A stretch of DNA of 64,000 bases from contig NZ_JBISBV010000004.1 in the NCBI RefSeq assembly GCF_046592965.1, positions 62,001-126,000 of the forward strand, read 5' to 3'. Each line of letters opens with the position of its first letter. Position 1 is the first letter of the stretch. The stretch comes from Marivita sp046592965 (GTDB lineage: Bacteria; Pseudomonadota; Alphaproteobacteria; Rhodobacterales; Rhodobacteraceae). Below are positions 16,477 to 24,778 of this stretch, in pieces. The translations under genes and the position numbers were made by a program. The notes under the pieces were generated by a model that was given only the letters and a program-made list of their open reading frames with translations, did not search any database and had not been told where the DNA came from.

Positions 16477-16859
16477 AAATGCCCTCCCTGTTCTGACCGC
16501 GGATTGCTTCCGCTTTCTTATCTCACGCGACTTAATCGCGTTGCCGTCCACAATGCAACACAGTTGCCAGAGTTTTGCAAACGACCCTCCAATCGCAATA
16601 TTATTGCGAGACTTTCGCGCAATGGACGCGCCCAAACGTCCTCGATGGTGCAGTTTGCGACATTATTTGATCCCGTTTTCGAAGCAGGTTTGCACATCAT
16701 CTCGATTCGTCACTTGCATGAGACGACGCGATCGCCCTCCGAACCGGCAACAATATCCGGATATTGCTACGGATTGGCCACAATCCAGTCAGAATCAAAA
16801 TCTAAACCCTTTGGAAACCATACCGTGCAATCCCTGTGCGGATGTGAATTGGGGTTTCG
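16477..16859. promoter_or_regulatory. 383-base divergent control region with three palindromes
   Basis: The only long gap in the window, between the ABC importer operon and the capsule-export genes. It holds TCGCAAT-ATT-ATTGCGA at 16593-16609 (7-base arms), the perfect 16-base palindrome CAATATCCGGATATTG at 16751-16766, and GGATTG-GCCA-CAATCC at 16771-16786. The centres of the last two are 20 bases apart, about two helical turns. TTGCA/TTGCG words are repeated throughout. I see no convincing reading frame of its own and cannot assign the promoters firmly; TTGCAT-N17-TTAAGT on the minus strand near 16550 is one weak candidate for the importer operon. Confidence 0.5.
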
Positions 16860-17519
16860 ATGCTGGAATTCGACAATGTCAGCAAATCGTTCTGGACCGG
16901 GTCGCACCGCAAGGTGATCCTCGACCGGGCGTCGTTCCGCGTGGAACTCGGCCAGTCGCTGGGCATCCTTGCGCCCAACGGCACCGGCAAAACGACGCTG
17001 ATCAAGATGATGGCTGGTCTGGAAAAGCCCGACGAGGGCGAGATCCGCAAGACCAGCCGCGTGTCGTTTCCCCTCGGCTTCATGGGCGGAGTGGTGACCA
17101 AGCACACTGCGATGGAGAACTCGCGCTTCATCGCGCGGCTCTACGGGCTCGATCCCGACTACGTCGAAGCCTATTGCCGCTGGCTTTGCGATCTAGGCGA
17201 ATATTTCGACCAGCCCCTCGGCACCTATTCCTCGGGCATGCGCGCGCGGTTCACCTTTGCGCTGATGCTGGCGCTCGATTTTGACATCTACCTCGTCGAT
17301 GAAGGCATGCCGACCTACACGGATGTCAATTTCAACCAGAAGGCCGGCGATATCCTGGCCGAACGGCTGCGCACCACCACGATGATCATCGTGTCCCACC
17401 AGCCTGAAACGCTGGCCCGATTCGCCAACAAGGCGGCTGTCCTGATGGACGGGCAGCTGCATATGTTCGACACCTTGGAAGAAGCGAAACAGTTGTATGA
17501 CTACGAAACCCAAGGCTAA
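16860..17519 (+). CDS. kpsT: Capsular polysaccharide export ABC transporter, ATP-binding protein (KpsT/CtrD type)
   Basis: A 219-residue exporter ATPase of the polysaccharide type. Walker A is APNGTGKTT (about residue 39-47), the signature region is YSSGMRARFTFALMLALDF and Walker B is IYLVDEGM, a form seen in the KpsT family. The switch His is in IIVSHQPETL. Its membrane partner would move capsule chains across the inner membrane. It overlaps the next gene by 23 bases. The KpsM-type permease normally found beside it is not here. Three palindromes upstream suggest regulation. No glycosyltransferase for capsule lies adjacent. Confidence 0.88.
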   Translation: MLEFDNVSKSFWTGSHRKVILDRASFRVELGQSLGILAPNGTGKTTLIKMMAGLEKPDEGEIRKTSRVSFPLGFMGGVVTKHTAMENSRFIARLYGLDPDYVEAYCRWLCDLGEYFDQPLGTYSSGMRARFTFALMLALDFDIYLVDEGMPTYTDVNFNQKAGDILAERLRTTTMIIVSHQPETLARFANKAAVLMDGQLHMFDTLEEAKQLYDYETQG

Positions 17520-19101
17520 ACGGTTCCGCATCCGGCGCAGCGAACAGCCCTCCGGCGCGGCGCAGATGGCCCCGGCCGGTCACCAGGCACCGCGCCCGGC
17601 CCCCGCCGCGCAACGGCGAGTGGCGCGTCCCGCGGATGGGGGAGTCGAGCGGGCCTTGGCCGCCATTCGAGAAGAAGGCCTGACGGGCCGTCAATTGCGC
17701 ATGGCACGGCGCAACGCACAGAAACACGGGCTGACCCCGAATTCCGATTTCGAAGCGGTCTACCTGCTGCGTCTCAAGGGGATCGACCCGTTCGAGCGCG
17801 AAAACGCGCTTGATCTGATGATGCCCGCACCGGACACCGCCAAGGCGCAGCCCCAACCTCAGATGCCGCCACAGGCCAAACAGCCGCAACTGCCGCAAAC
17901 CGTCAGGAAATCGCCCGCCAACCTACCCGCCACCGACAATCGCAGCCCGGCCGAACGCCGCGCCCAGGAGATCATGGCGATCCAGCAGGACATGGCGCGG
18001 CGTCGAAACCGGCGTCTGCGGATGCTGTTCGTGCGCCTTGCGTCTTTCGTGCTGCTGCCGACCCTGATCGCCGGATGGTATTTCTTTACCGTTGCCACGC
18101 CGATGTATGCATCGAAATCCGAGTTCCTGATCCTCAAGGCCGAATCCGGCGGCGGCGCGATGGGCGGGCTGTTTTCCGGCACCCAATTCGCCACCAACCA
18201 GGACGCGATTGCCGTGCAAAGCTATCTCACGTCCAAGGACGCCATGTTGCGGCTTGATCGCGACGAGGGCTTCAAGGCGCATTTCTCGCAGGACTGGCTC
18301 GATCCGCTCCGCCGCCTCGAGGCCGATGCCACGACCGAGGACATGTTCAAGCTTTACAAGAAATACGTTCAGATCGGCTATGACCCGACCGAAGGTGTGA
18401 TCCGCATGGAGGTTGCAGCCGCCGATCCGATGGTGGCAACCGAATTTTCCGAAGCCCTGATCGGCTATGCCGAGGAGCGTGTGGACAACCTTTCGGCGCG
18501 CAAGCGTGTGAACGCCGTCAAGGATGCCCAGACCGGCCTTGACGACGCCGAACAGGCCCGGCGCGTCGCACAGGAGCGGCTGGTGCGCCTGCAACAGACC
18601 AGCACCGTGCTAGACCCCCGCGCCCGTATCGCGGCCTTGCAGACCCGGATCGAATCCGTCGAGACACAGCTTCAGGACAAGAACCTGCAACTTCAGGCTC
18701 TGATGGACAACGCCCGCCCCAACCAAAGCCGCGTCGAAGGCGTTCAGGCCGACATTGGACGGCTTGAGGATCTCAAGGCCGAGATCAGCGCCGAGCTCAC
18801 TGCGCAAAGCGAAGGGGCAGGCTCGCTCGCCGAAACCGCCGTTCAAATCCAGCTGGCCGAGGCCGATCTGGCCACCCGCGACATGATGCTGGCCGCTGCA
18901 TTGGAACGGCTCGATCAGGCCAGCCGCGACGCCGACAGCCAGGCGCGCTACCTCACCACATCGGTCTACCCGCTGCCGTCGCAAGACCCCAGCTATCCGC
19001 GCGCGTTCGAGAACACGTTGCTGACCTTCCTGATCTTCTCGGGCATCTACCTTCTGGTGTCGCTGACCGCGTCGATCCTGCGCGAACAGGTGTCGAACTG
19101 A
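17497..19101 (+). CDS. kpsE: Capsule export inner-membrane adaptor protein (KpsE/CtrB type) with long N-terminal tail
   Basis: A 534-residue protein of the polysaccharide co-polymerase/adaptor class that links the export ATPase and permease to the outer-membrane channel. The first membrane segment is at about 170-192 (FVRLASFVLLPTLIAGWYFF), followed by a periplasmic domain (VATPMYASKSEFLIL) and a long coiled-coil region (about 325-470), and a second membrane segment near the C-terminus (LLTFLIFSGIYLLVSLTA). The 170-residue cytoplasmic N-terminus is unusual: Pro/Gln/Ala-rich stretches flank a charged helical segment ERALAAIREEGLTGRQLR. KpsE of E. coli lacks such a tail. It starts inside kpsT and should be translated with it. 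Confidence 0.87.
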   Translation: MTTKPKAKRFRIRRSEQPSGAAQMAPAGHQAPRPAPAAQRRVARPADGGVERALAAIREEGLTGRQLRMARRNAQKHGLTPNSDFEAVYLLRLKGIDPFERENALDLMMPAPDTAKAQPQPQMPPQAKQPQLPQTVRKSPANLPATDNRSPAERRAQEIMAIQQDMARRRNRRLRMLFVRLASFVLLPTLIAGWYFFTVATPMYASKSEFLILKAESGGGAMGGLFSGTQFATNQDAIAVQSYLTSKDAMLRLDRDEGFKAHFSQDWLDPLRRLEADATTEDMFKLYKKYVQIGYDPTEGVIRMEVAAADPMVATEFSEALIGYAEERVDNLSARKRVNAVKDAQTGLDDAEQARRVAQERLVRLQQTSTVLDPRARIAALQTRIESVETQLQDKNLQLQALMDNARPNQSRVEGVQADIGRLEDLKAEISAELTAQSEGAGSLAETAVQIQLAEADLATRDMMLAAALERLDQASRDADSQARYLTTSVYPLPSQDPSYPRAFENTLLTFLIFSGIYLLVSLTASILREQVSN

Positions 19102-19120
19102 TCGGTTGAAATCGCGACGG

Positions 19121-19157
19121 GTGACAAGCCGGATCGCGCGCCCTATAAGGCGCGCGA
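19121..19157 (+). promoter_or_regulatory. ppaC promoter enclosed by an inverted repeat
   Basis: GTGACA (19121-19126) and TATAAG (19144-19149) are 17 bases apart, each matching consensus at five of six positions. The -10 lies in the 6-base loop of an inverted repeat with 9-base arms TCGCGCGCC (19134-19142) and GGCGCGCGA (19149-19157). A start near 19156 would give a leader of about 30 bases to the ATG at 19186. Confidence 0.6.
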
Positions 19158-19185
19158 CGTCGCATATGGCAGGAACACAGACAGC

Positions 19186-20106
19186 ATGACCACCCTCGTT
19201 TTCGGACACACCTCCCCCGACACAGACAGCACCGGCAGCCCGATCATCTGGGCGTGGTATCTCAACCAGATCAAAGGCGAAGACGCCAAACCGGCGCTCT
19301 TGGGCGAACCCAACACCGAAGCCGCGTTTGTGCTCAAGCGCTGGTCGCTCGACAAGCCCGAGTTCATCTCGGATGTGGCGGCCGACCAGCCGGTCGTCAT
19401 CGTCGACACCAACAACCCCGCAGAATTGCCCGCGTCCATCAACAGCGCCGACATCCGCGCCATCATTGACCACCACCGCCTTGTCGGCGGTCTGGAAACC
19501 AAAAGCCCGCTCAGCATCTGCATCGAGCCGGTCGCCTGCACCGCCACCATCATGTACAAACTAATCGGCGATGACATGGCGCAGGCGCCCGAGGGCATCA
19601 AGGGCGCGATCCTGTCCTGCATCCTGTCGGACACGCTGGAATTCCGCTCCCCCACCGCCACCCAGGAAGACCGCGCCATCGCTCATGCGCTGGCCGAGGA
19701 TCTGGGCGTGTCGATCCCCGATCTCGCCGCCGAGATGTTCGCCGCCAAATCCGACGTCTCCGCCTTTACCGAGGCCGAATTGCTGCGCATGGACAGCAAG
19801 GAATTCGAACTGGGCGACACCACCTTCCGCGTGTCGGTCCTTGAAACCACGTCGCCGAAAACCGTTCTTGACCGCAAGCAAAGCCTGCTGGCGGCGATGC
19901 CCGATGTGGCTCGCGAAGACGGTGTGGATCAGGTGTTGCTGTTCGTTGTCGATATCCTCGACGAAGGCTCCACCCTGCTGGTGCCGAACGATTTTGTGAA
20001 AATCGTCGCCGAGAAGAGCTTTGGCGTTCAAGTCACCGGCGACACGGTTCTCCTGCCGGGTGTGGTCAGCCGCAAGAAACAGATCATTCCGCAACTGAAG
20101 CTCTGA
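19186..20106 (+). CDS. ppaC: Manganese-dependent inorganic pyrophosphatase (family II)
   Basis: A 306-residue DHH-family phosphoesterase that hydrolyses pyrophosphate, pulling biosynthetic reactions forward. Metal-binding motifs are in order: FGHTSPDTDSTGSPI (residues 6-20), VIVDTNN, and AIIDHHR with the DHH signature, then EPVACTATIMYKL. The C-terminal substrate-binding domain ends with VVSRKKQIIPQL, the SRKKQ motif of family II enzymes. Length is typical. It has its own promoter and is followed by an intrinsic terminator at 20132-20161. Confidence 0.96.
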   Translation: MTTLVFGHTSPDTDSTGSPIIWAWYLNQIKGEDAKPALLGEPNTEAAFVLKRWSLDKPEFISDVAADQPVVIVDTNNPAELPASINSADIRAIIDHHRLVGGLETKSPLSICIEPVACTATIMYKLIGDDMAQAPEGIKGAILSCILSDTLEFRSPTATQEDRAIAHALAEDLGVSIPDLAAEMFAAKSDVSAFTEAELLRMDSKEFELGDTTFRVSVLETTSPKTVLDRKQSLLAAMPDVAREDGVDQVLLFVVDILDEGSTLLVPNDFVKIVAEKSFGVQVTGDTVLLPGVVSRKKQIIPQLKL

Positions 20107-20131
20107 TCCACCAACGATCACCAACCCAACC

Positions 20132-20161
20132 AAAGGGGGCGCTGGACGGCGCTCCCTTTTT
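20132..20161 (+). terminator. Intrinsic terminator after ppaC
   Basis: An 11-base-pair stem, AAAGGGGGCGC (20132-20142) with GCGCTCCCTTT (20149-20159) including one G-U pair, a six-base loop, and five T residues (20157-20161). Confidence 0.85.
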
Positions 20162-20203
20162 CATGTGACCTGTTCCCAACGGATCAGAACCAGAGGCCCG
20201 ACC

Positions 20204-21076
20204 ATGACCCAGATCATCACCTCCATCTCCGAAATCGCCGACCGCTACGACGTTCTTCTGGTCGATCTCTGGGGCTGCGTGCACGATGGCGTCCGCGCCC
20301 ATGCCGAGGCTGTCGCCGCTCTGAAAGGCTTTCGCCAAGGTGGCGGAACCGTGGTGTTGCTCACCAATTCCCCACGCCCCCGGCGCGGCGTTGCCAGCCA
20401 GCTTGCGCAATTCGGCGTGCCCGAAGACGCCTATGACGTGATCGCCACCAGCGGCGACAGCGCCCGCGCCGCCATGTTCCGCGGCGCTGTGGGTGAAAAG
20501 GTCTGGTTCATGGGGCAGGAAGGCGATCTTGCGTTCTTCGAGCCGATGGACCTGATCGACGATCCCGTCGACATCCAGCGCGTGGAACTGGACGAGGCAG
20601 AGGGCATCGTCTGTTGCGGCCCCTTCGACCCCCATGCCGATCCGGCGGTGAACCGGCCGCAGTTTCTCTACGCCAAGCAAAAGGGGCTCAAACTGCTTTG
20701 CGCCAATCCCGACATTTTTGTCGATCGTGGCGGCAAGCGCGAGTGGTGCGCCGGTGCGTTGGCCGCGCTTTACACCGAAATGGGGGGCGAGAGCCTCTAT
20801 TTCGGCAAACCGCACCCGCCCATCTACGATCTGGCGCGGCGGCGTCTGGCGGCGATGGGGGTCGATGTCGACCCGTCTCGCGTCCTTGCCATCGGTGACG
20901 GGGTGCACACCGATATCGCGGGCGCAATGGGCGAAGATCTCGATTCGCTTTTCATTTCCGGCGGGCTGGCCGCGGCCGAGACCAAAACGTCGCAGCATCC
21001 CGACCCCGACGCGCTAAATGCCTATCTCGCAAAGGAGAATTCCGCACCGACCTTCGCAATAGGACAGCTTCGCTGA
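20204..21076 (+). CDS. HAD-superfamily class IIA hydrolase (TIGR01459 type)
   Basis: A 290-residue phosphatase-like protein. Motif I is DVLLVDLWGCVHDG (DxWGCxxDG in place of the usual DxDGT, typical of this subfamily), motif II is VVLLTNSPRP, and motif III/IV is YFGKPHPPIYDLA followed by VLAIGDGVHTDIAGA. A class IIA cap lies between motifs II and III, as in NagD-type enzymes. The substrate is not known for the subfamily. I use the ATG at 20204 and not the longer frame from 20165, because the family N-terminus (MTQIITSISEIADRYD) starts there and AGAGG precedes it. Confidence 0.87.
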   Translation: MTQIITSISEIADRYDVLLVDLWGCVHDGVRAHAEAVAALKGFRQGGGTVVLLTNSPRPRRGVASQLAQFGVPEDAYDVIATSGDSARAAMFRGAVGEKVWFMGQEGDLAFFEPMDLIDDPVDIQRVELDEAEGIVCCGPFDPHADPAVNRPQFLYAKQKGLKLLCANPDIFVDRGGKREWCAGALAALYTEMGGESLYFGKPHPPIYDLARRRLAAMGVDVDPSRVLAIGDGVHTDIAGAMGEDLDSLFISGGLAAAETKTSQHPDPDALNAYLAKENSAPTFAIGQLR

Positions 21077-21088
21077 CCTAGATTTTCC

Positions 21089-21154
21089 TTGATTTTCTGC
21101 ACCTGCAAAGTAATAAAGTTGCGAACTTGGGCGCGTTTCATGTCTCTTTATTAC
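21089..21154 (+). promoter_or_regulatory. Candidate promoter and inverted repeat ahead of the MaoC gene
   Basis: TTGATT (21089-21094) and TAATAA (21111-21116) stand 16 bases apart. The -10 lies within GTAATAAAG (21110-21118), whose exact inverse CTTTATTAC is at 21146-21154, inside the predicted leader. The 9-base arms are AT-rich in an otherwise GC-rich region. Confidence 0.4.
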
Positions 21155-21180
21155 CTAGCCGTCCCGAAGTGGAGTGTAGA

Positions 21181-21624
21181 ATGTTGGATAACTTGCCGCG
21201 CGGAACGATCTGCATCGAAGACATCGAAATGGGCATGTCCCGCCACCTTCGCAAAGAGGTGACCGACAGGGATATCGAGATGTTCGCCGAAATCTCGACC
21301 GACCGGAACCCGGTGCATCTTGACGATGACTACGCGCAGGACACCATCTTCGAGGGCCGGATCGCCCACGGGATGCTGACCGCTGGCCTGATCTCTGCTG
21401 TCATCGGCGAACAGCTCCCCGGCCACGGGGCGGTCTATCTCGGCCAATCGCTCAAATTTCTCGCTCCCGTGCGCCCCGGCGACATGGTCTATGCCGAGGT
21501 CAAGGTGATCGACATCGACGTTGCCAAACGCCGCGTGTCGCTGGAGTGTCACTGCTCCGTCGATGGCAAGAAGGTCCTGATCGGCGAGGCCAAGGTTCTC
21601 GCCCCGTCGCGCAAGTTCGACTGA
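21181..21624 (+). CDS. MaoC-like (R)-specific enoyl-CoA hydratase family protein
   Basis: A 147-residue single hot-dog domain protein. The hydratase-2 motif is clear: FAEISTDRNPVHLDDDYA with the catalytic Asp and His pair, then EGRIAHGMLTAGLISAVIG. Members hydrate trans-2-enoyl-CoA to (R)-3-hydroxyacyl-CoA, as PhaJ does to supply polyhydroxyalkanoate synthesis, or take part in side-chain degradation. I start at the ATG at 21181 (MLDNLPRG) with GGAG ahead of it; the frame is open to 21127 but the extra residues do not resemble the family. The neighbours give no pathway. Confidence 0.88.
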   Translation: MLDNLPRGTICIEDIEMGMSRHLRKEVTDRDIEMFAEISTDRNPVHLDDDYAQDTIFEGRIAHGMLTAGLISAVIGEQLPGHGAVYLGQSLKFLAPVRPGDMVYAEVKVIDIDVAKRRVSLECHCSVDGKKVLIGEAKVLAPSRKFD

Positions 21625-21708
21625 CGCGTTTCGCCGCGAGACATCGAATCTGACACGCACGTCCGGCCGGGGATTGCACTGCCCCGACACCACGGCTAGT
21701 CCTGCGCC

Positions 21709-22641
21709 ATGAAAATCGTGCGGGATTACCAGTTCGTTTCGGCGAACGACAAAGGAGCCACTGTTGCCATCGGCAACTTTGACGGCGTGCATTTCGGCCA
21801 TCAATCGGTGATCTCGCTGGCGCGCAACGCCCGCCCCGACGCACCGCTCGGTGTGCTCACCTTCGAGCCGCATCCGCGCGAGTACTTCGCCCCCGACGCC
21901 CCGCCCTTTCGCCTGATGAACGCCAAGGCGCGCGCCACCCGACTTCAAAAGCTGGGCGTCGATGTGCTCTACGAGTTGAAATTCAACACCCAACTGGCCG
22001 AATTGTCGCCGCAGGGCTTTGCCAGAAACGTCATCGCAGACGGTCTGGGTCTGGCCCATGTCGTCGTCGGCCAGGATTTCTGCTTTGGCAAGGGCCGCGC
22101 CGGGACCGCCGACGACCTGATCCGGTTCGGTGCCGAATTCGGCTTCGGTGTGACGATTGCCGAACTGGTGGAAGCGCCCTCCGGCAGCGTGTCCTCCACC
22201 GCGATCCGCACCGCATTGAGCGACGGAAAGCCGGAACTCGCCGCAGAGATGCTGGGCCACTGGCACCGCATCGAAGGTCAGGTCATCAGCGGCGAACAGC
22301 GCGGGCGCGAGCTTGGCTATCCGACGGCGAATATGTCGATTGATGGGCTACACCCGCCGAAATTCGGCGTCTATGCGGTGTTGTTCGATGTGCTCGATGG
22401 CCCGTTCGCGGGATCCTATCGCGGCGCGGCGTCGATCGGCGTGCGTCCGATGTTCGGTGAAAATCGCGCGAATCTCGAAACCTTCATCTTCGACTTCAGC
22501 GGCGATCTTTACGGCGCGACAGTGTCCGTCGCCCTGATCGAATTCCTGCGCCCCGAGCTCAAGTTTGACAGTGTCGAGGCGTTGGTCGACCAGATGGACA
22601 AGGATTGCGCCCGCGCGCGGGCCATCCTGTCGGCGCGATGA
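21709..22641 (+). CDS. ribF: Bifunctional riboflavin kinase / FAD synthetase
   Basis: A 310-residue enzyme that phosphorylates riboflavin to FMN and adenylates FMN to FAD. The N-terminal nucleotidyltransferase domain has AIGNFDGVHFGHQSVI (residues 18-34) and VVGQDFCFGKGRAGTADDL, with SGSVSSTAIRTAL. The C-terminal kinase domain starts near 185 with GQVISGEQRGRELGYPTANM, the flavokinase PTAN motif, then GVYAVLFDV and NLETFIFDFSGDLYG. Length is typical. Its stop overlaps the next start (ATGA). Confidence 0.96.
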   Translation: MKIVRDYQFVSANDKGATVAIGNFDGVHFGHQSVISLARNARPDAPLGVLTFEPHPREYFAPDAPPFRLMNAKARATRLQKLGVDVLYELKFNTQLAELSPQGFARNVIADGLGLAHVVVGQDFCFGKGRAGTADDLIRFGAEFGFGVTIAELVEAPSGSVSSTAIRTALSDGKPELAAEMLGHWHRIEGQVISGEQRGRELGYPTANMSIDGLHPPKFGVYAVLFDVLDGPFAGSYRGAASIGVRPMFGENRANLETFIFDFSGDLYGATVSVALIEFLRPELKFDSVEALVDQMDKDCARARAILSAR

Positions 22642-23111
22642 GCGAGGATCCCATCGACCGAGACGGCCTGGCGCCGCGCTTCTGGGAGCGCAAGAAGCTG
22701 TCCGAGATGACGCCCGCCGAATGGGAAGCCCTTTGTGACGGCTGTGGCAAATGCTGTCTCAACAAGCTGGAAGATGACGAAACGGGCCGGGTCGAGTTGA
22801 CCAATGTGGCGTGCCGGTTGTTTGACGACAGCACCTGCCGGTGTGCGCAATACGAGATCCGTCATCAGTTCGTGCCCGAATGCATCGTGCTCAAACCGTC
22901 CAACATTGACGATCACGCCTACTGGATGCCGCAAACCTGCGCCTATCGTCTGCTGTGGCAGGGCAAGCCGCTCTTCGACTGGCACCCGCTGATTTCCGGC
23001 ACACCCGAGTCGGTGCACGCCGCTGGTGTTTCGATGCGAAACGCGACGGTGCCGGAATTCGAAATCGACGAAGACGATTGGGAAGACCATATCATAGAGG
23101 AGCCGACCTGA
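22638..23111 (+). CDS. YcgN-type cysteine-cluster protein (UPF0260)
   Basis: A 157-residue protein of the UPF0260 family. The signature LCDGCGKCCLNKLED lies near residue 35, followed by more cysteines in VACRLFDDSTCRCAQYE, PECIVL and QTCAYRLL, spaced like a zinc or iron-sulfur cluster-binding fold. The function of the family is unknown. It starts with the ATG that overlaps the ribF stop, and its own stop shares one base with the threonine aldolase start (TGATG), so the three genes form a tight operon. Confidence 0.9.
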   Translation: MSEDPIDRDGLAPRFWERKKLSEMTPAEWEALCDGCGKCCLNKLEDDETGRVELTNVACRLFDDSTCRCAQYEIRHQFVPECIVLKPSNIDDHAYWMPQTCAYRLLWQGKPLFDWHPLISGTPESVHAAGVSMRNATVPEFEIDEDDWEDHIIEEPT

Positions 23112-24166
23112 TGTTTTTTGCCTCCGACAACAGCGGTCCGGTTCCGCAGCCCGTTCTTGACGCACTGACCGAGGCCAATTCGGGATACACGTTCGGCTAT
23201 GGCGCAGAGCCGTTGATGGACGAGGTGCGCCAGCGCATTCGCGATCTGTTCGAGACTCCGGACGCGGCGGTTCATCTGGTCGCCACCGGAACGGCAGCCA
23301 ACTCACTGGCGCTGGCGACGATGGTCAATCCGTTCGACACAATCTTCTGCACCCCCTGCGCGCATATTCAGGAAGACGAGTGCAACGCGCCGGAGTTTTA
23401 CACCGGCGGCGCAAAGCTGACGCTGGTGGGCGAGAGCGACCGGATGACGCCGGAAACGCTCAAAACTGCCATAGAAAGCCAAGGCAACCGCGGCGTCCAC
23501 GGCCCACAACGCGGCGCGGTGTCGATCACCCAAGTAACCGAGATGGGCAATGTCTACACGCTCGATCAGTTGCGCGCCCTGTGCGACACCGCCAAGGGTT
23601 ACGGCCTGCCGGTTCATCTTGATGGTGCACGGTTTGCCAACGCGATGGTGTCTCTGGGCTGTTCGGCTGCGGACATGACGTGGAAATCCGGCGTTGATGT
23701 CGCCGTGTTCGGCGGCACCAAGAACGGGCTGATGGGGGTTGAGGCGGTTGTTTTCTTTAACCCCGAACTGGCATGGGAATTCGAGTTGCGCCGCAAGCGG
23801 GGCGGGCATCTGTTTTCCAAGCACCGGTATCTGTCAGCGCAGATGGCAGGCTATCTGCGCGACGATCTCTGGGTTGATCTGGCCACACAGGCCAACACCA
23901 ACGCGGCCTATCTTCACGCTGGCATGAAGGCTGTGGCGGATGTCGAAATCCTGAACGACGTGACCGCCAACATGATCTTTTTCAAAGCCCCGCGCGCGAT
24001 GCACCGGCATCTACAGGGGAACGGAGCCACATACCACGTCTCGGGCGGGTCGTTGGATCACGGCGCACCGGAAGAGCACCTGACCGGCCGTCTGGTCTGC
24101 GACTGGTCGCTCCCACCGGCCGAGATCGACCGGTTTGTTTCGTTGCTGAACACCGCAAAAAAATAG
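23111..24166 (+). CDS. ltaE: Low-specificity L-threonine aldolase (PLP)
   Basis: A 351-residue fold-type I PLP enzyme that splits threonine or allo-threonine into glycine and acetaldehyde. Family features are FFASDNSGPVPQPVLDAL at the start, GYGAEPLMDEVRQRI, VATGTAANSLAL, THIQEDEC-like CAHIQEDECNAPEF, the cofactor region PVHLDGARFANAM, and the PLP lysine in VAVFGGTKNGLMG. The variant CAHIQEDE and the GGTKNG lysine motif match the alphaproteobacterial branch, some of which act on other beta-hydroxy amino acids. The start at 23111 follows directly from the upstream stop. A terminator overlaps the 3' end. Confidence 0.9.
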   Translation: MFFASDNSGPVPQPVLDALTEANSGYTFGYGAEPLMDEVRQRIRDLFETPDAAVHLVATGTAANSLALATMVNPFDTIFCTPCAHIQEDECNAPEFYTGGAKLTLVGESDRMTPETLKTAIESQGNRGVHGPQRGAVSITQVTEMGNVYTLDQLRALCDTAKGYGLPVHLDGARFANAMVSLGCSAADMTWKSGVDVAVFGGTKNGLMGVEAVVFFNPELAWEFELRRKRGGHLFSKHRYLSAQMAGYLRDDLWVDLATQANTNAAYLHAGMKAVADVEILNDVTANMIFFKAPRAMHRHLQGNGATYHVSGGSLDHGAPEEHLTGRLVCDWSLPPAEIDRFVSLLNTAKK

Positions 24167-24185
24167 GGCTCCCGACGGGGAGCCC
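24157..24185. terminator. Bidirectional intrinsic terminator between ltaE and hspQ
   Basis: An 8-base-pair stem, GGGCTCCC (24166-24173) with GGGAGCCC (24178-24185), loop GACG. On the minus strand it is followed by TATTTTTTT (from the A-run at 24157-24163), a strong tail for the convergent hspQ; on the plus strand only TT follows. Confidence 0.85.
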
Positions 24186-24222
24186 TTACTCGTTACGCTT
24201 ACGTGGCAAACCAAGAGAGACG

Positions 24223-24549
24223 TTAGTTGTACTGGAAGTGCAGTTCATAGCTGCCATCCTCGAACGCGCCGAACAGGTCGGGCACATCGGGATGTTCGAC
24301 AGGTTCGCCGGAATAGTCGGCGATCAGGTTTTGTTCAGACACATAGGCCACATAAAAGCTTTGGTCGTTTTCAGCCAATAGATGGTAAAACGGCTGGTGC
24401 TTCTTGGGGCGGCTGTCTTCGGGGATAGCCTCGTACCATTCATCGGTATTGTTGAATTCGGGGTCCACATCGAAGACCACCCCCCTAAAGGGGTGTTTGC
24501 GATGTCGCACCACCTGGCCGATATTGTATTTTGCGCGTTGTCTGATCAT
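24223..24549 (-). CDS. hspQ: Heat shock protein HspQ
   Basis: A 108-residue protein of the HspQ (YccV/hemimethylated-DNA-binding) family. The sequence KYNIGQVVRHRKHPFRGVVFDVDPEF, then PFYHLLAENDQSFYVAYVSEQNL and HPDVPDLFG are diagnostic. In E. coli HspQ is a heat-induced protein that modulates Lon protease and was also reported to bind hemimethylated DNA. I prefer the ATG at 24549 (MIRQRAKYN) with AGGA just upstream over the longer start at 24570. It is monocistronic. I could not find a clear heat-shock sigma promoter in the 229-base region upstream. Confidence 0.93.
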   Translation of the reverse strand: MIRQRAKYNIGQVVRHRKHPFRGVVFDVDPEFNNTDEWYEAIPEDSRPKKHQPFYHLLAENDQSFYVAYVSEQNLIADYSGEPVEHPDVPDLFGAFEDGSYELHFQYN

Positions 24550-24778
24550 GAGTCCTATCCGTTGCCACATACCTGCCTGAATTTTGTCTCATTGTCCATT
24601 TTAGGTTCGGTGTTTTTGCGGAAACAGTCTGTGTCACGGCCCAAGGCCATCAGACCCGGAATGTGGCGAAGCTGCGCCATTAATGTGAAATGTGATTTCC
24701 TCTGATGTGTCTTTGCGTTAGACTGGGGGCAATCAGAAGGGCGAAAAACAGCCCTCACATAAAATAAGCGAGAGGCAG

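Noticed and set aside
24555..24680. 41-codon minus-strand frame just upstream of hspQ (starts MAQLRHIPGL)
   Set aside because: It is open and short, but the nearest purine-rich site is about 19 bases away and it has no family resemblance; a leader-peptide role cannot be supported.
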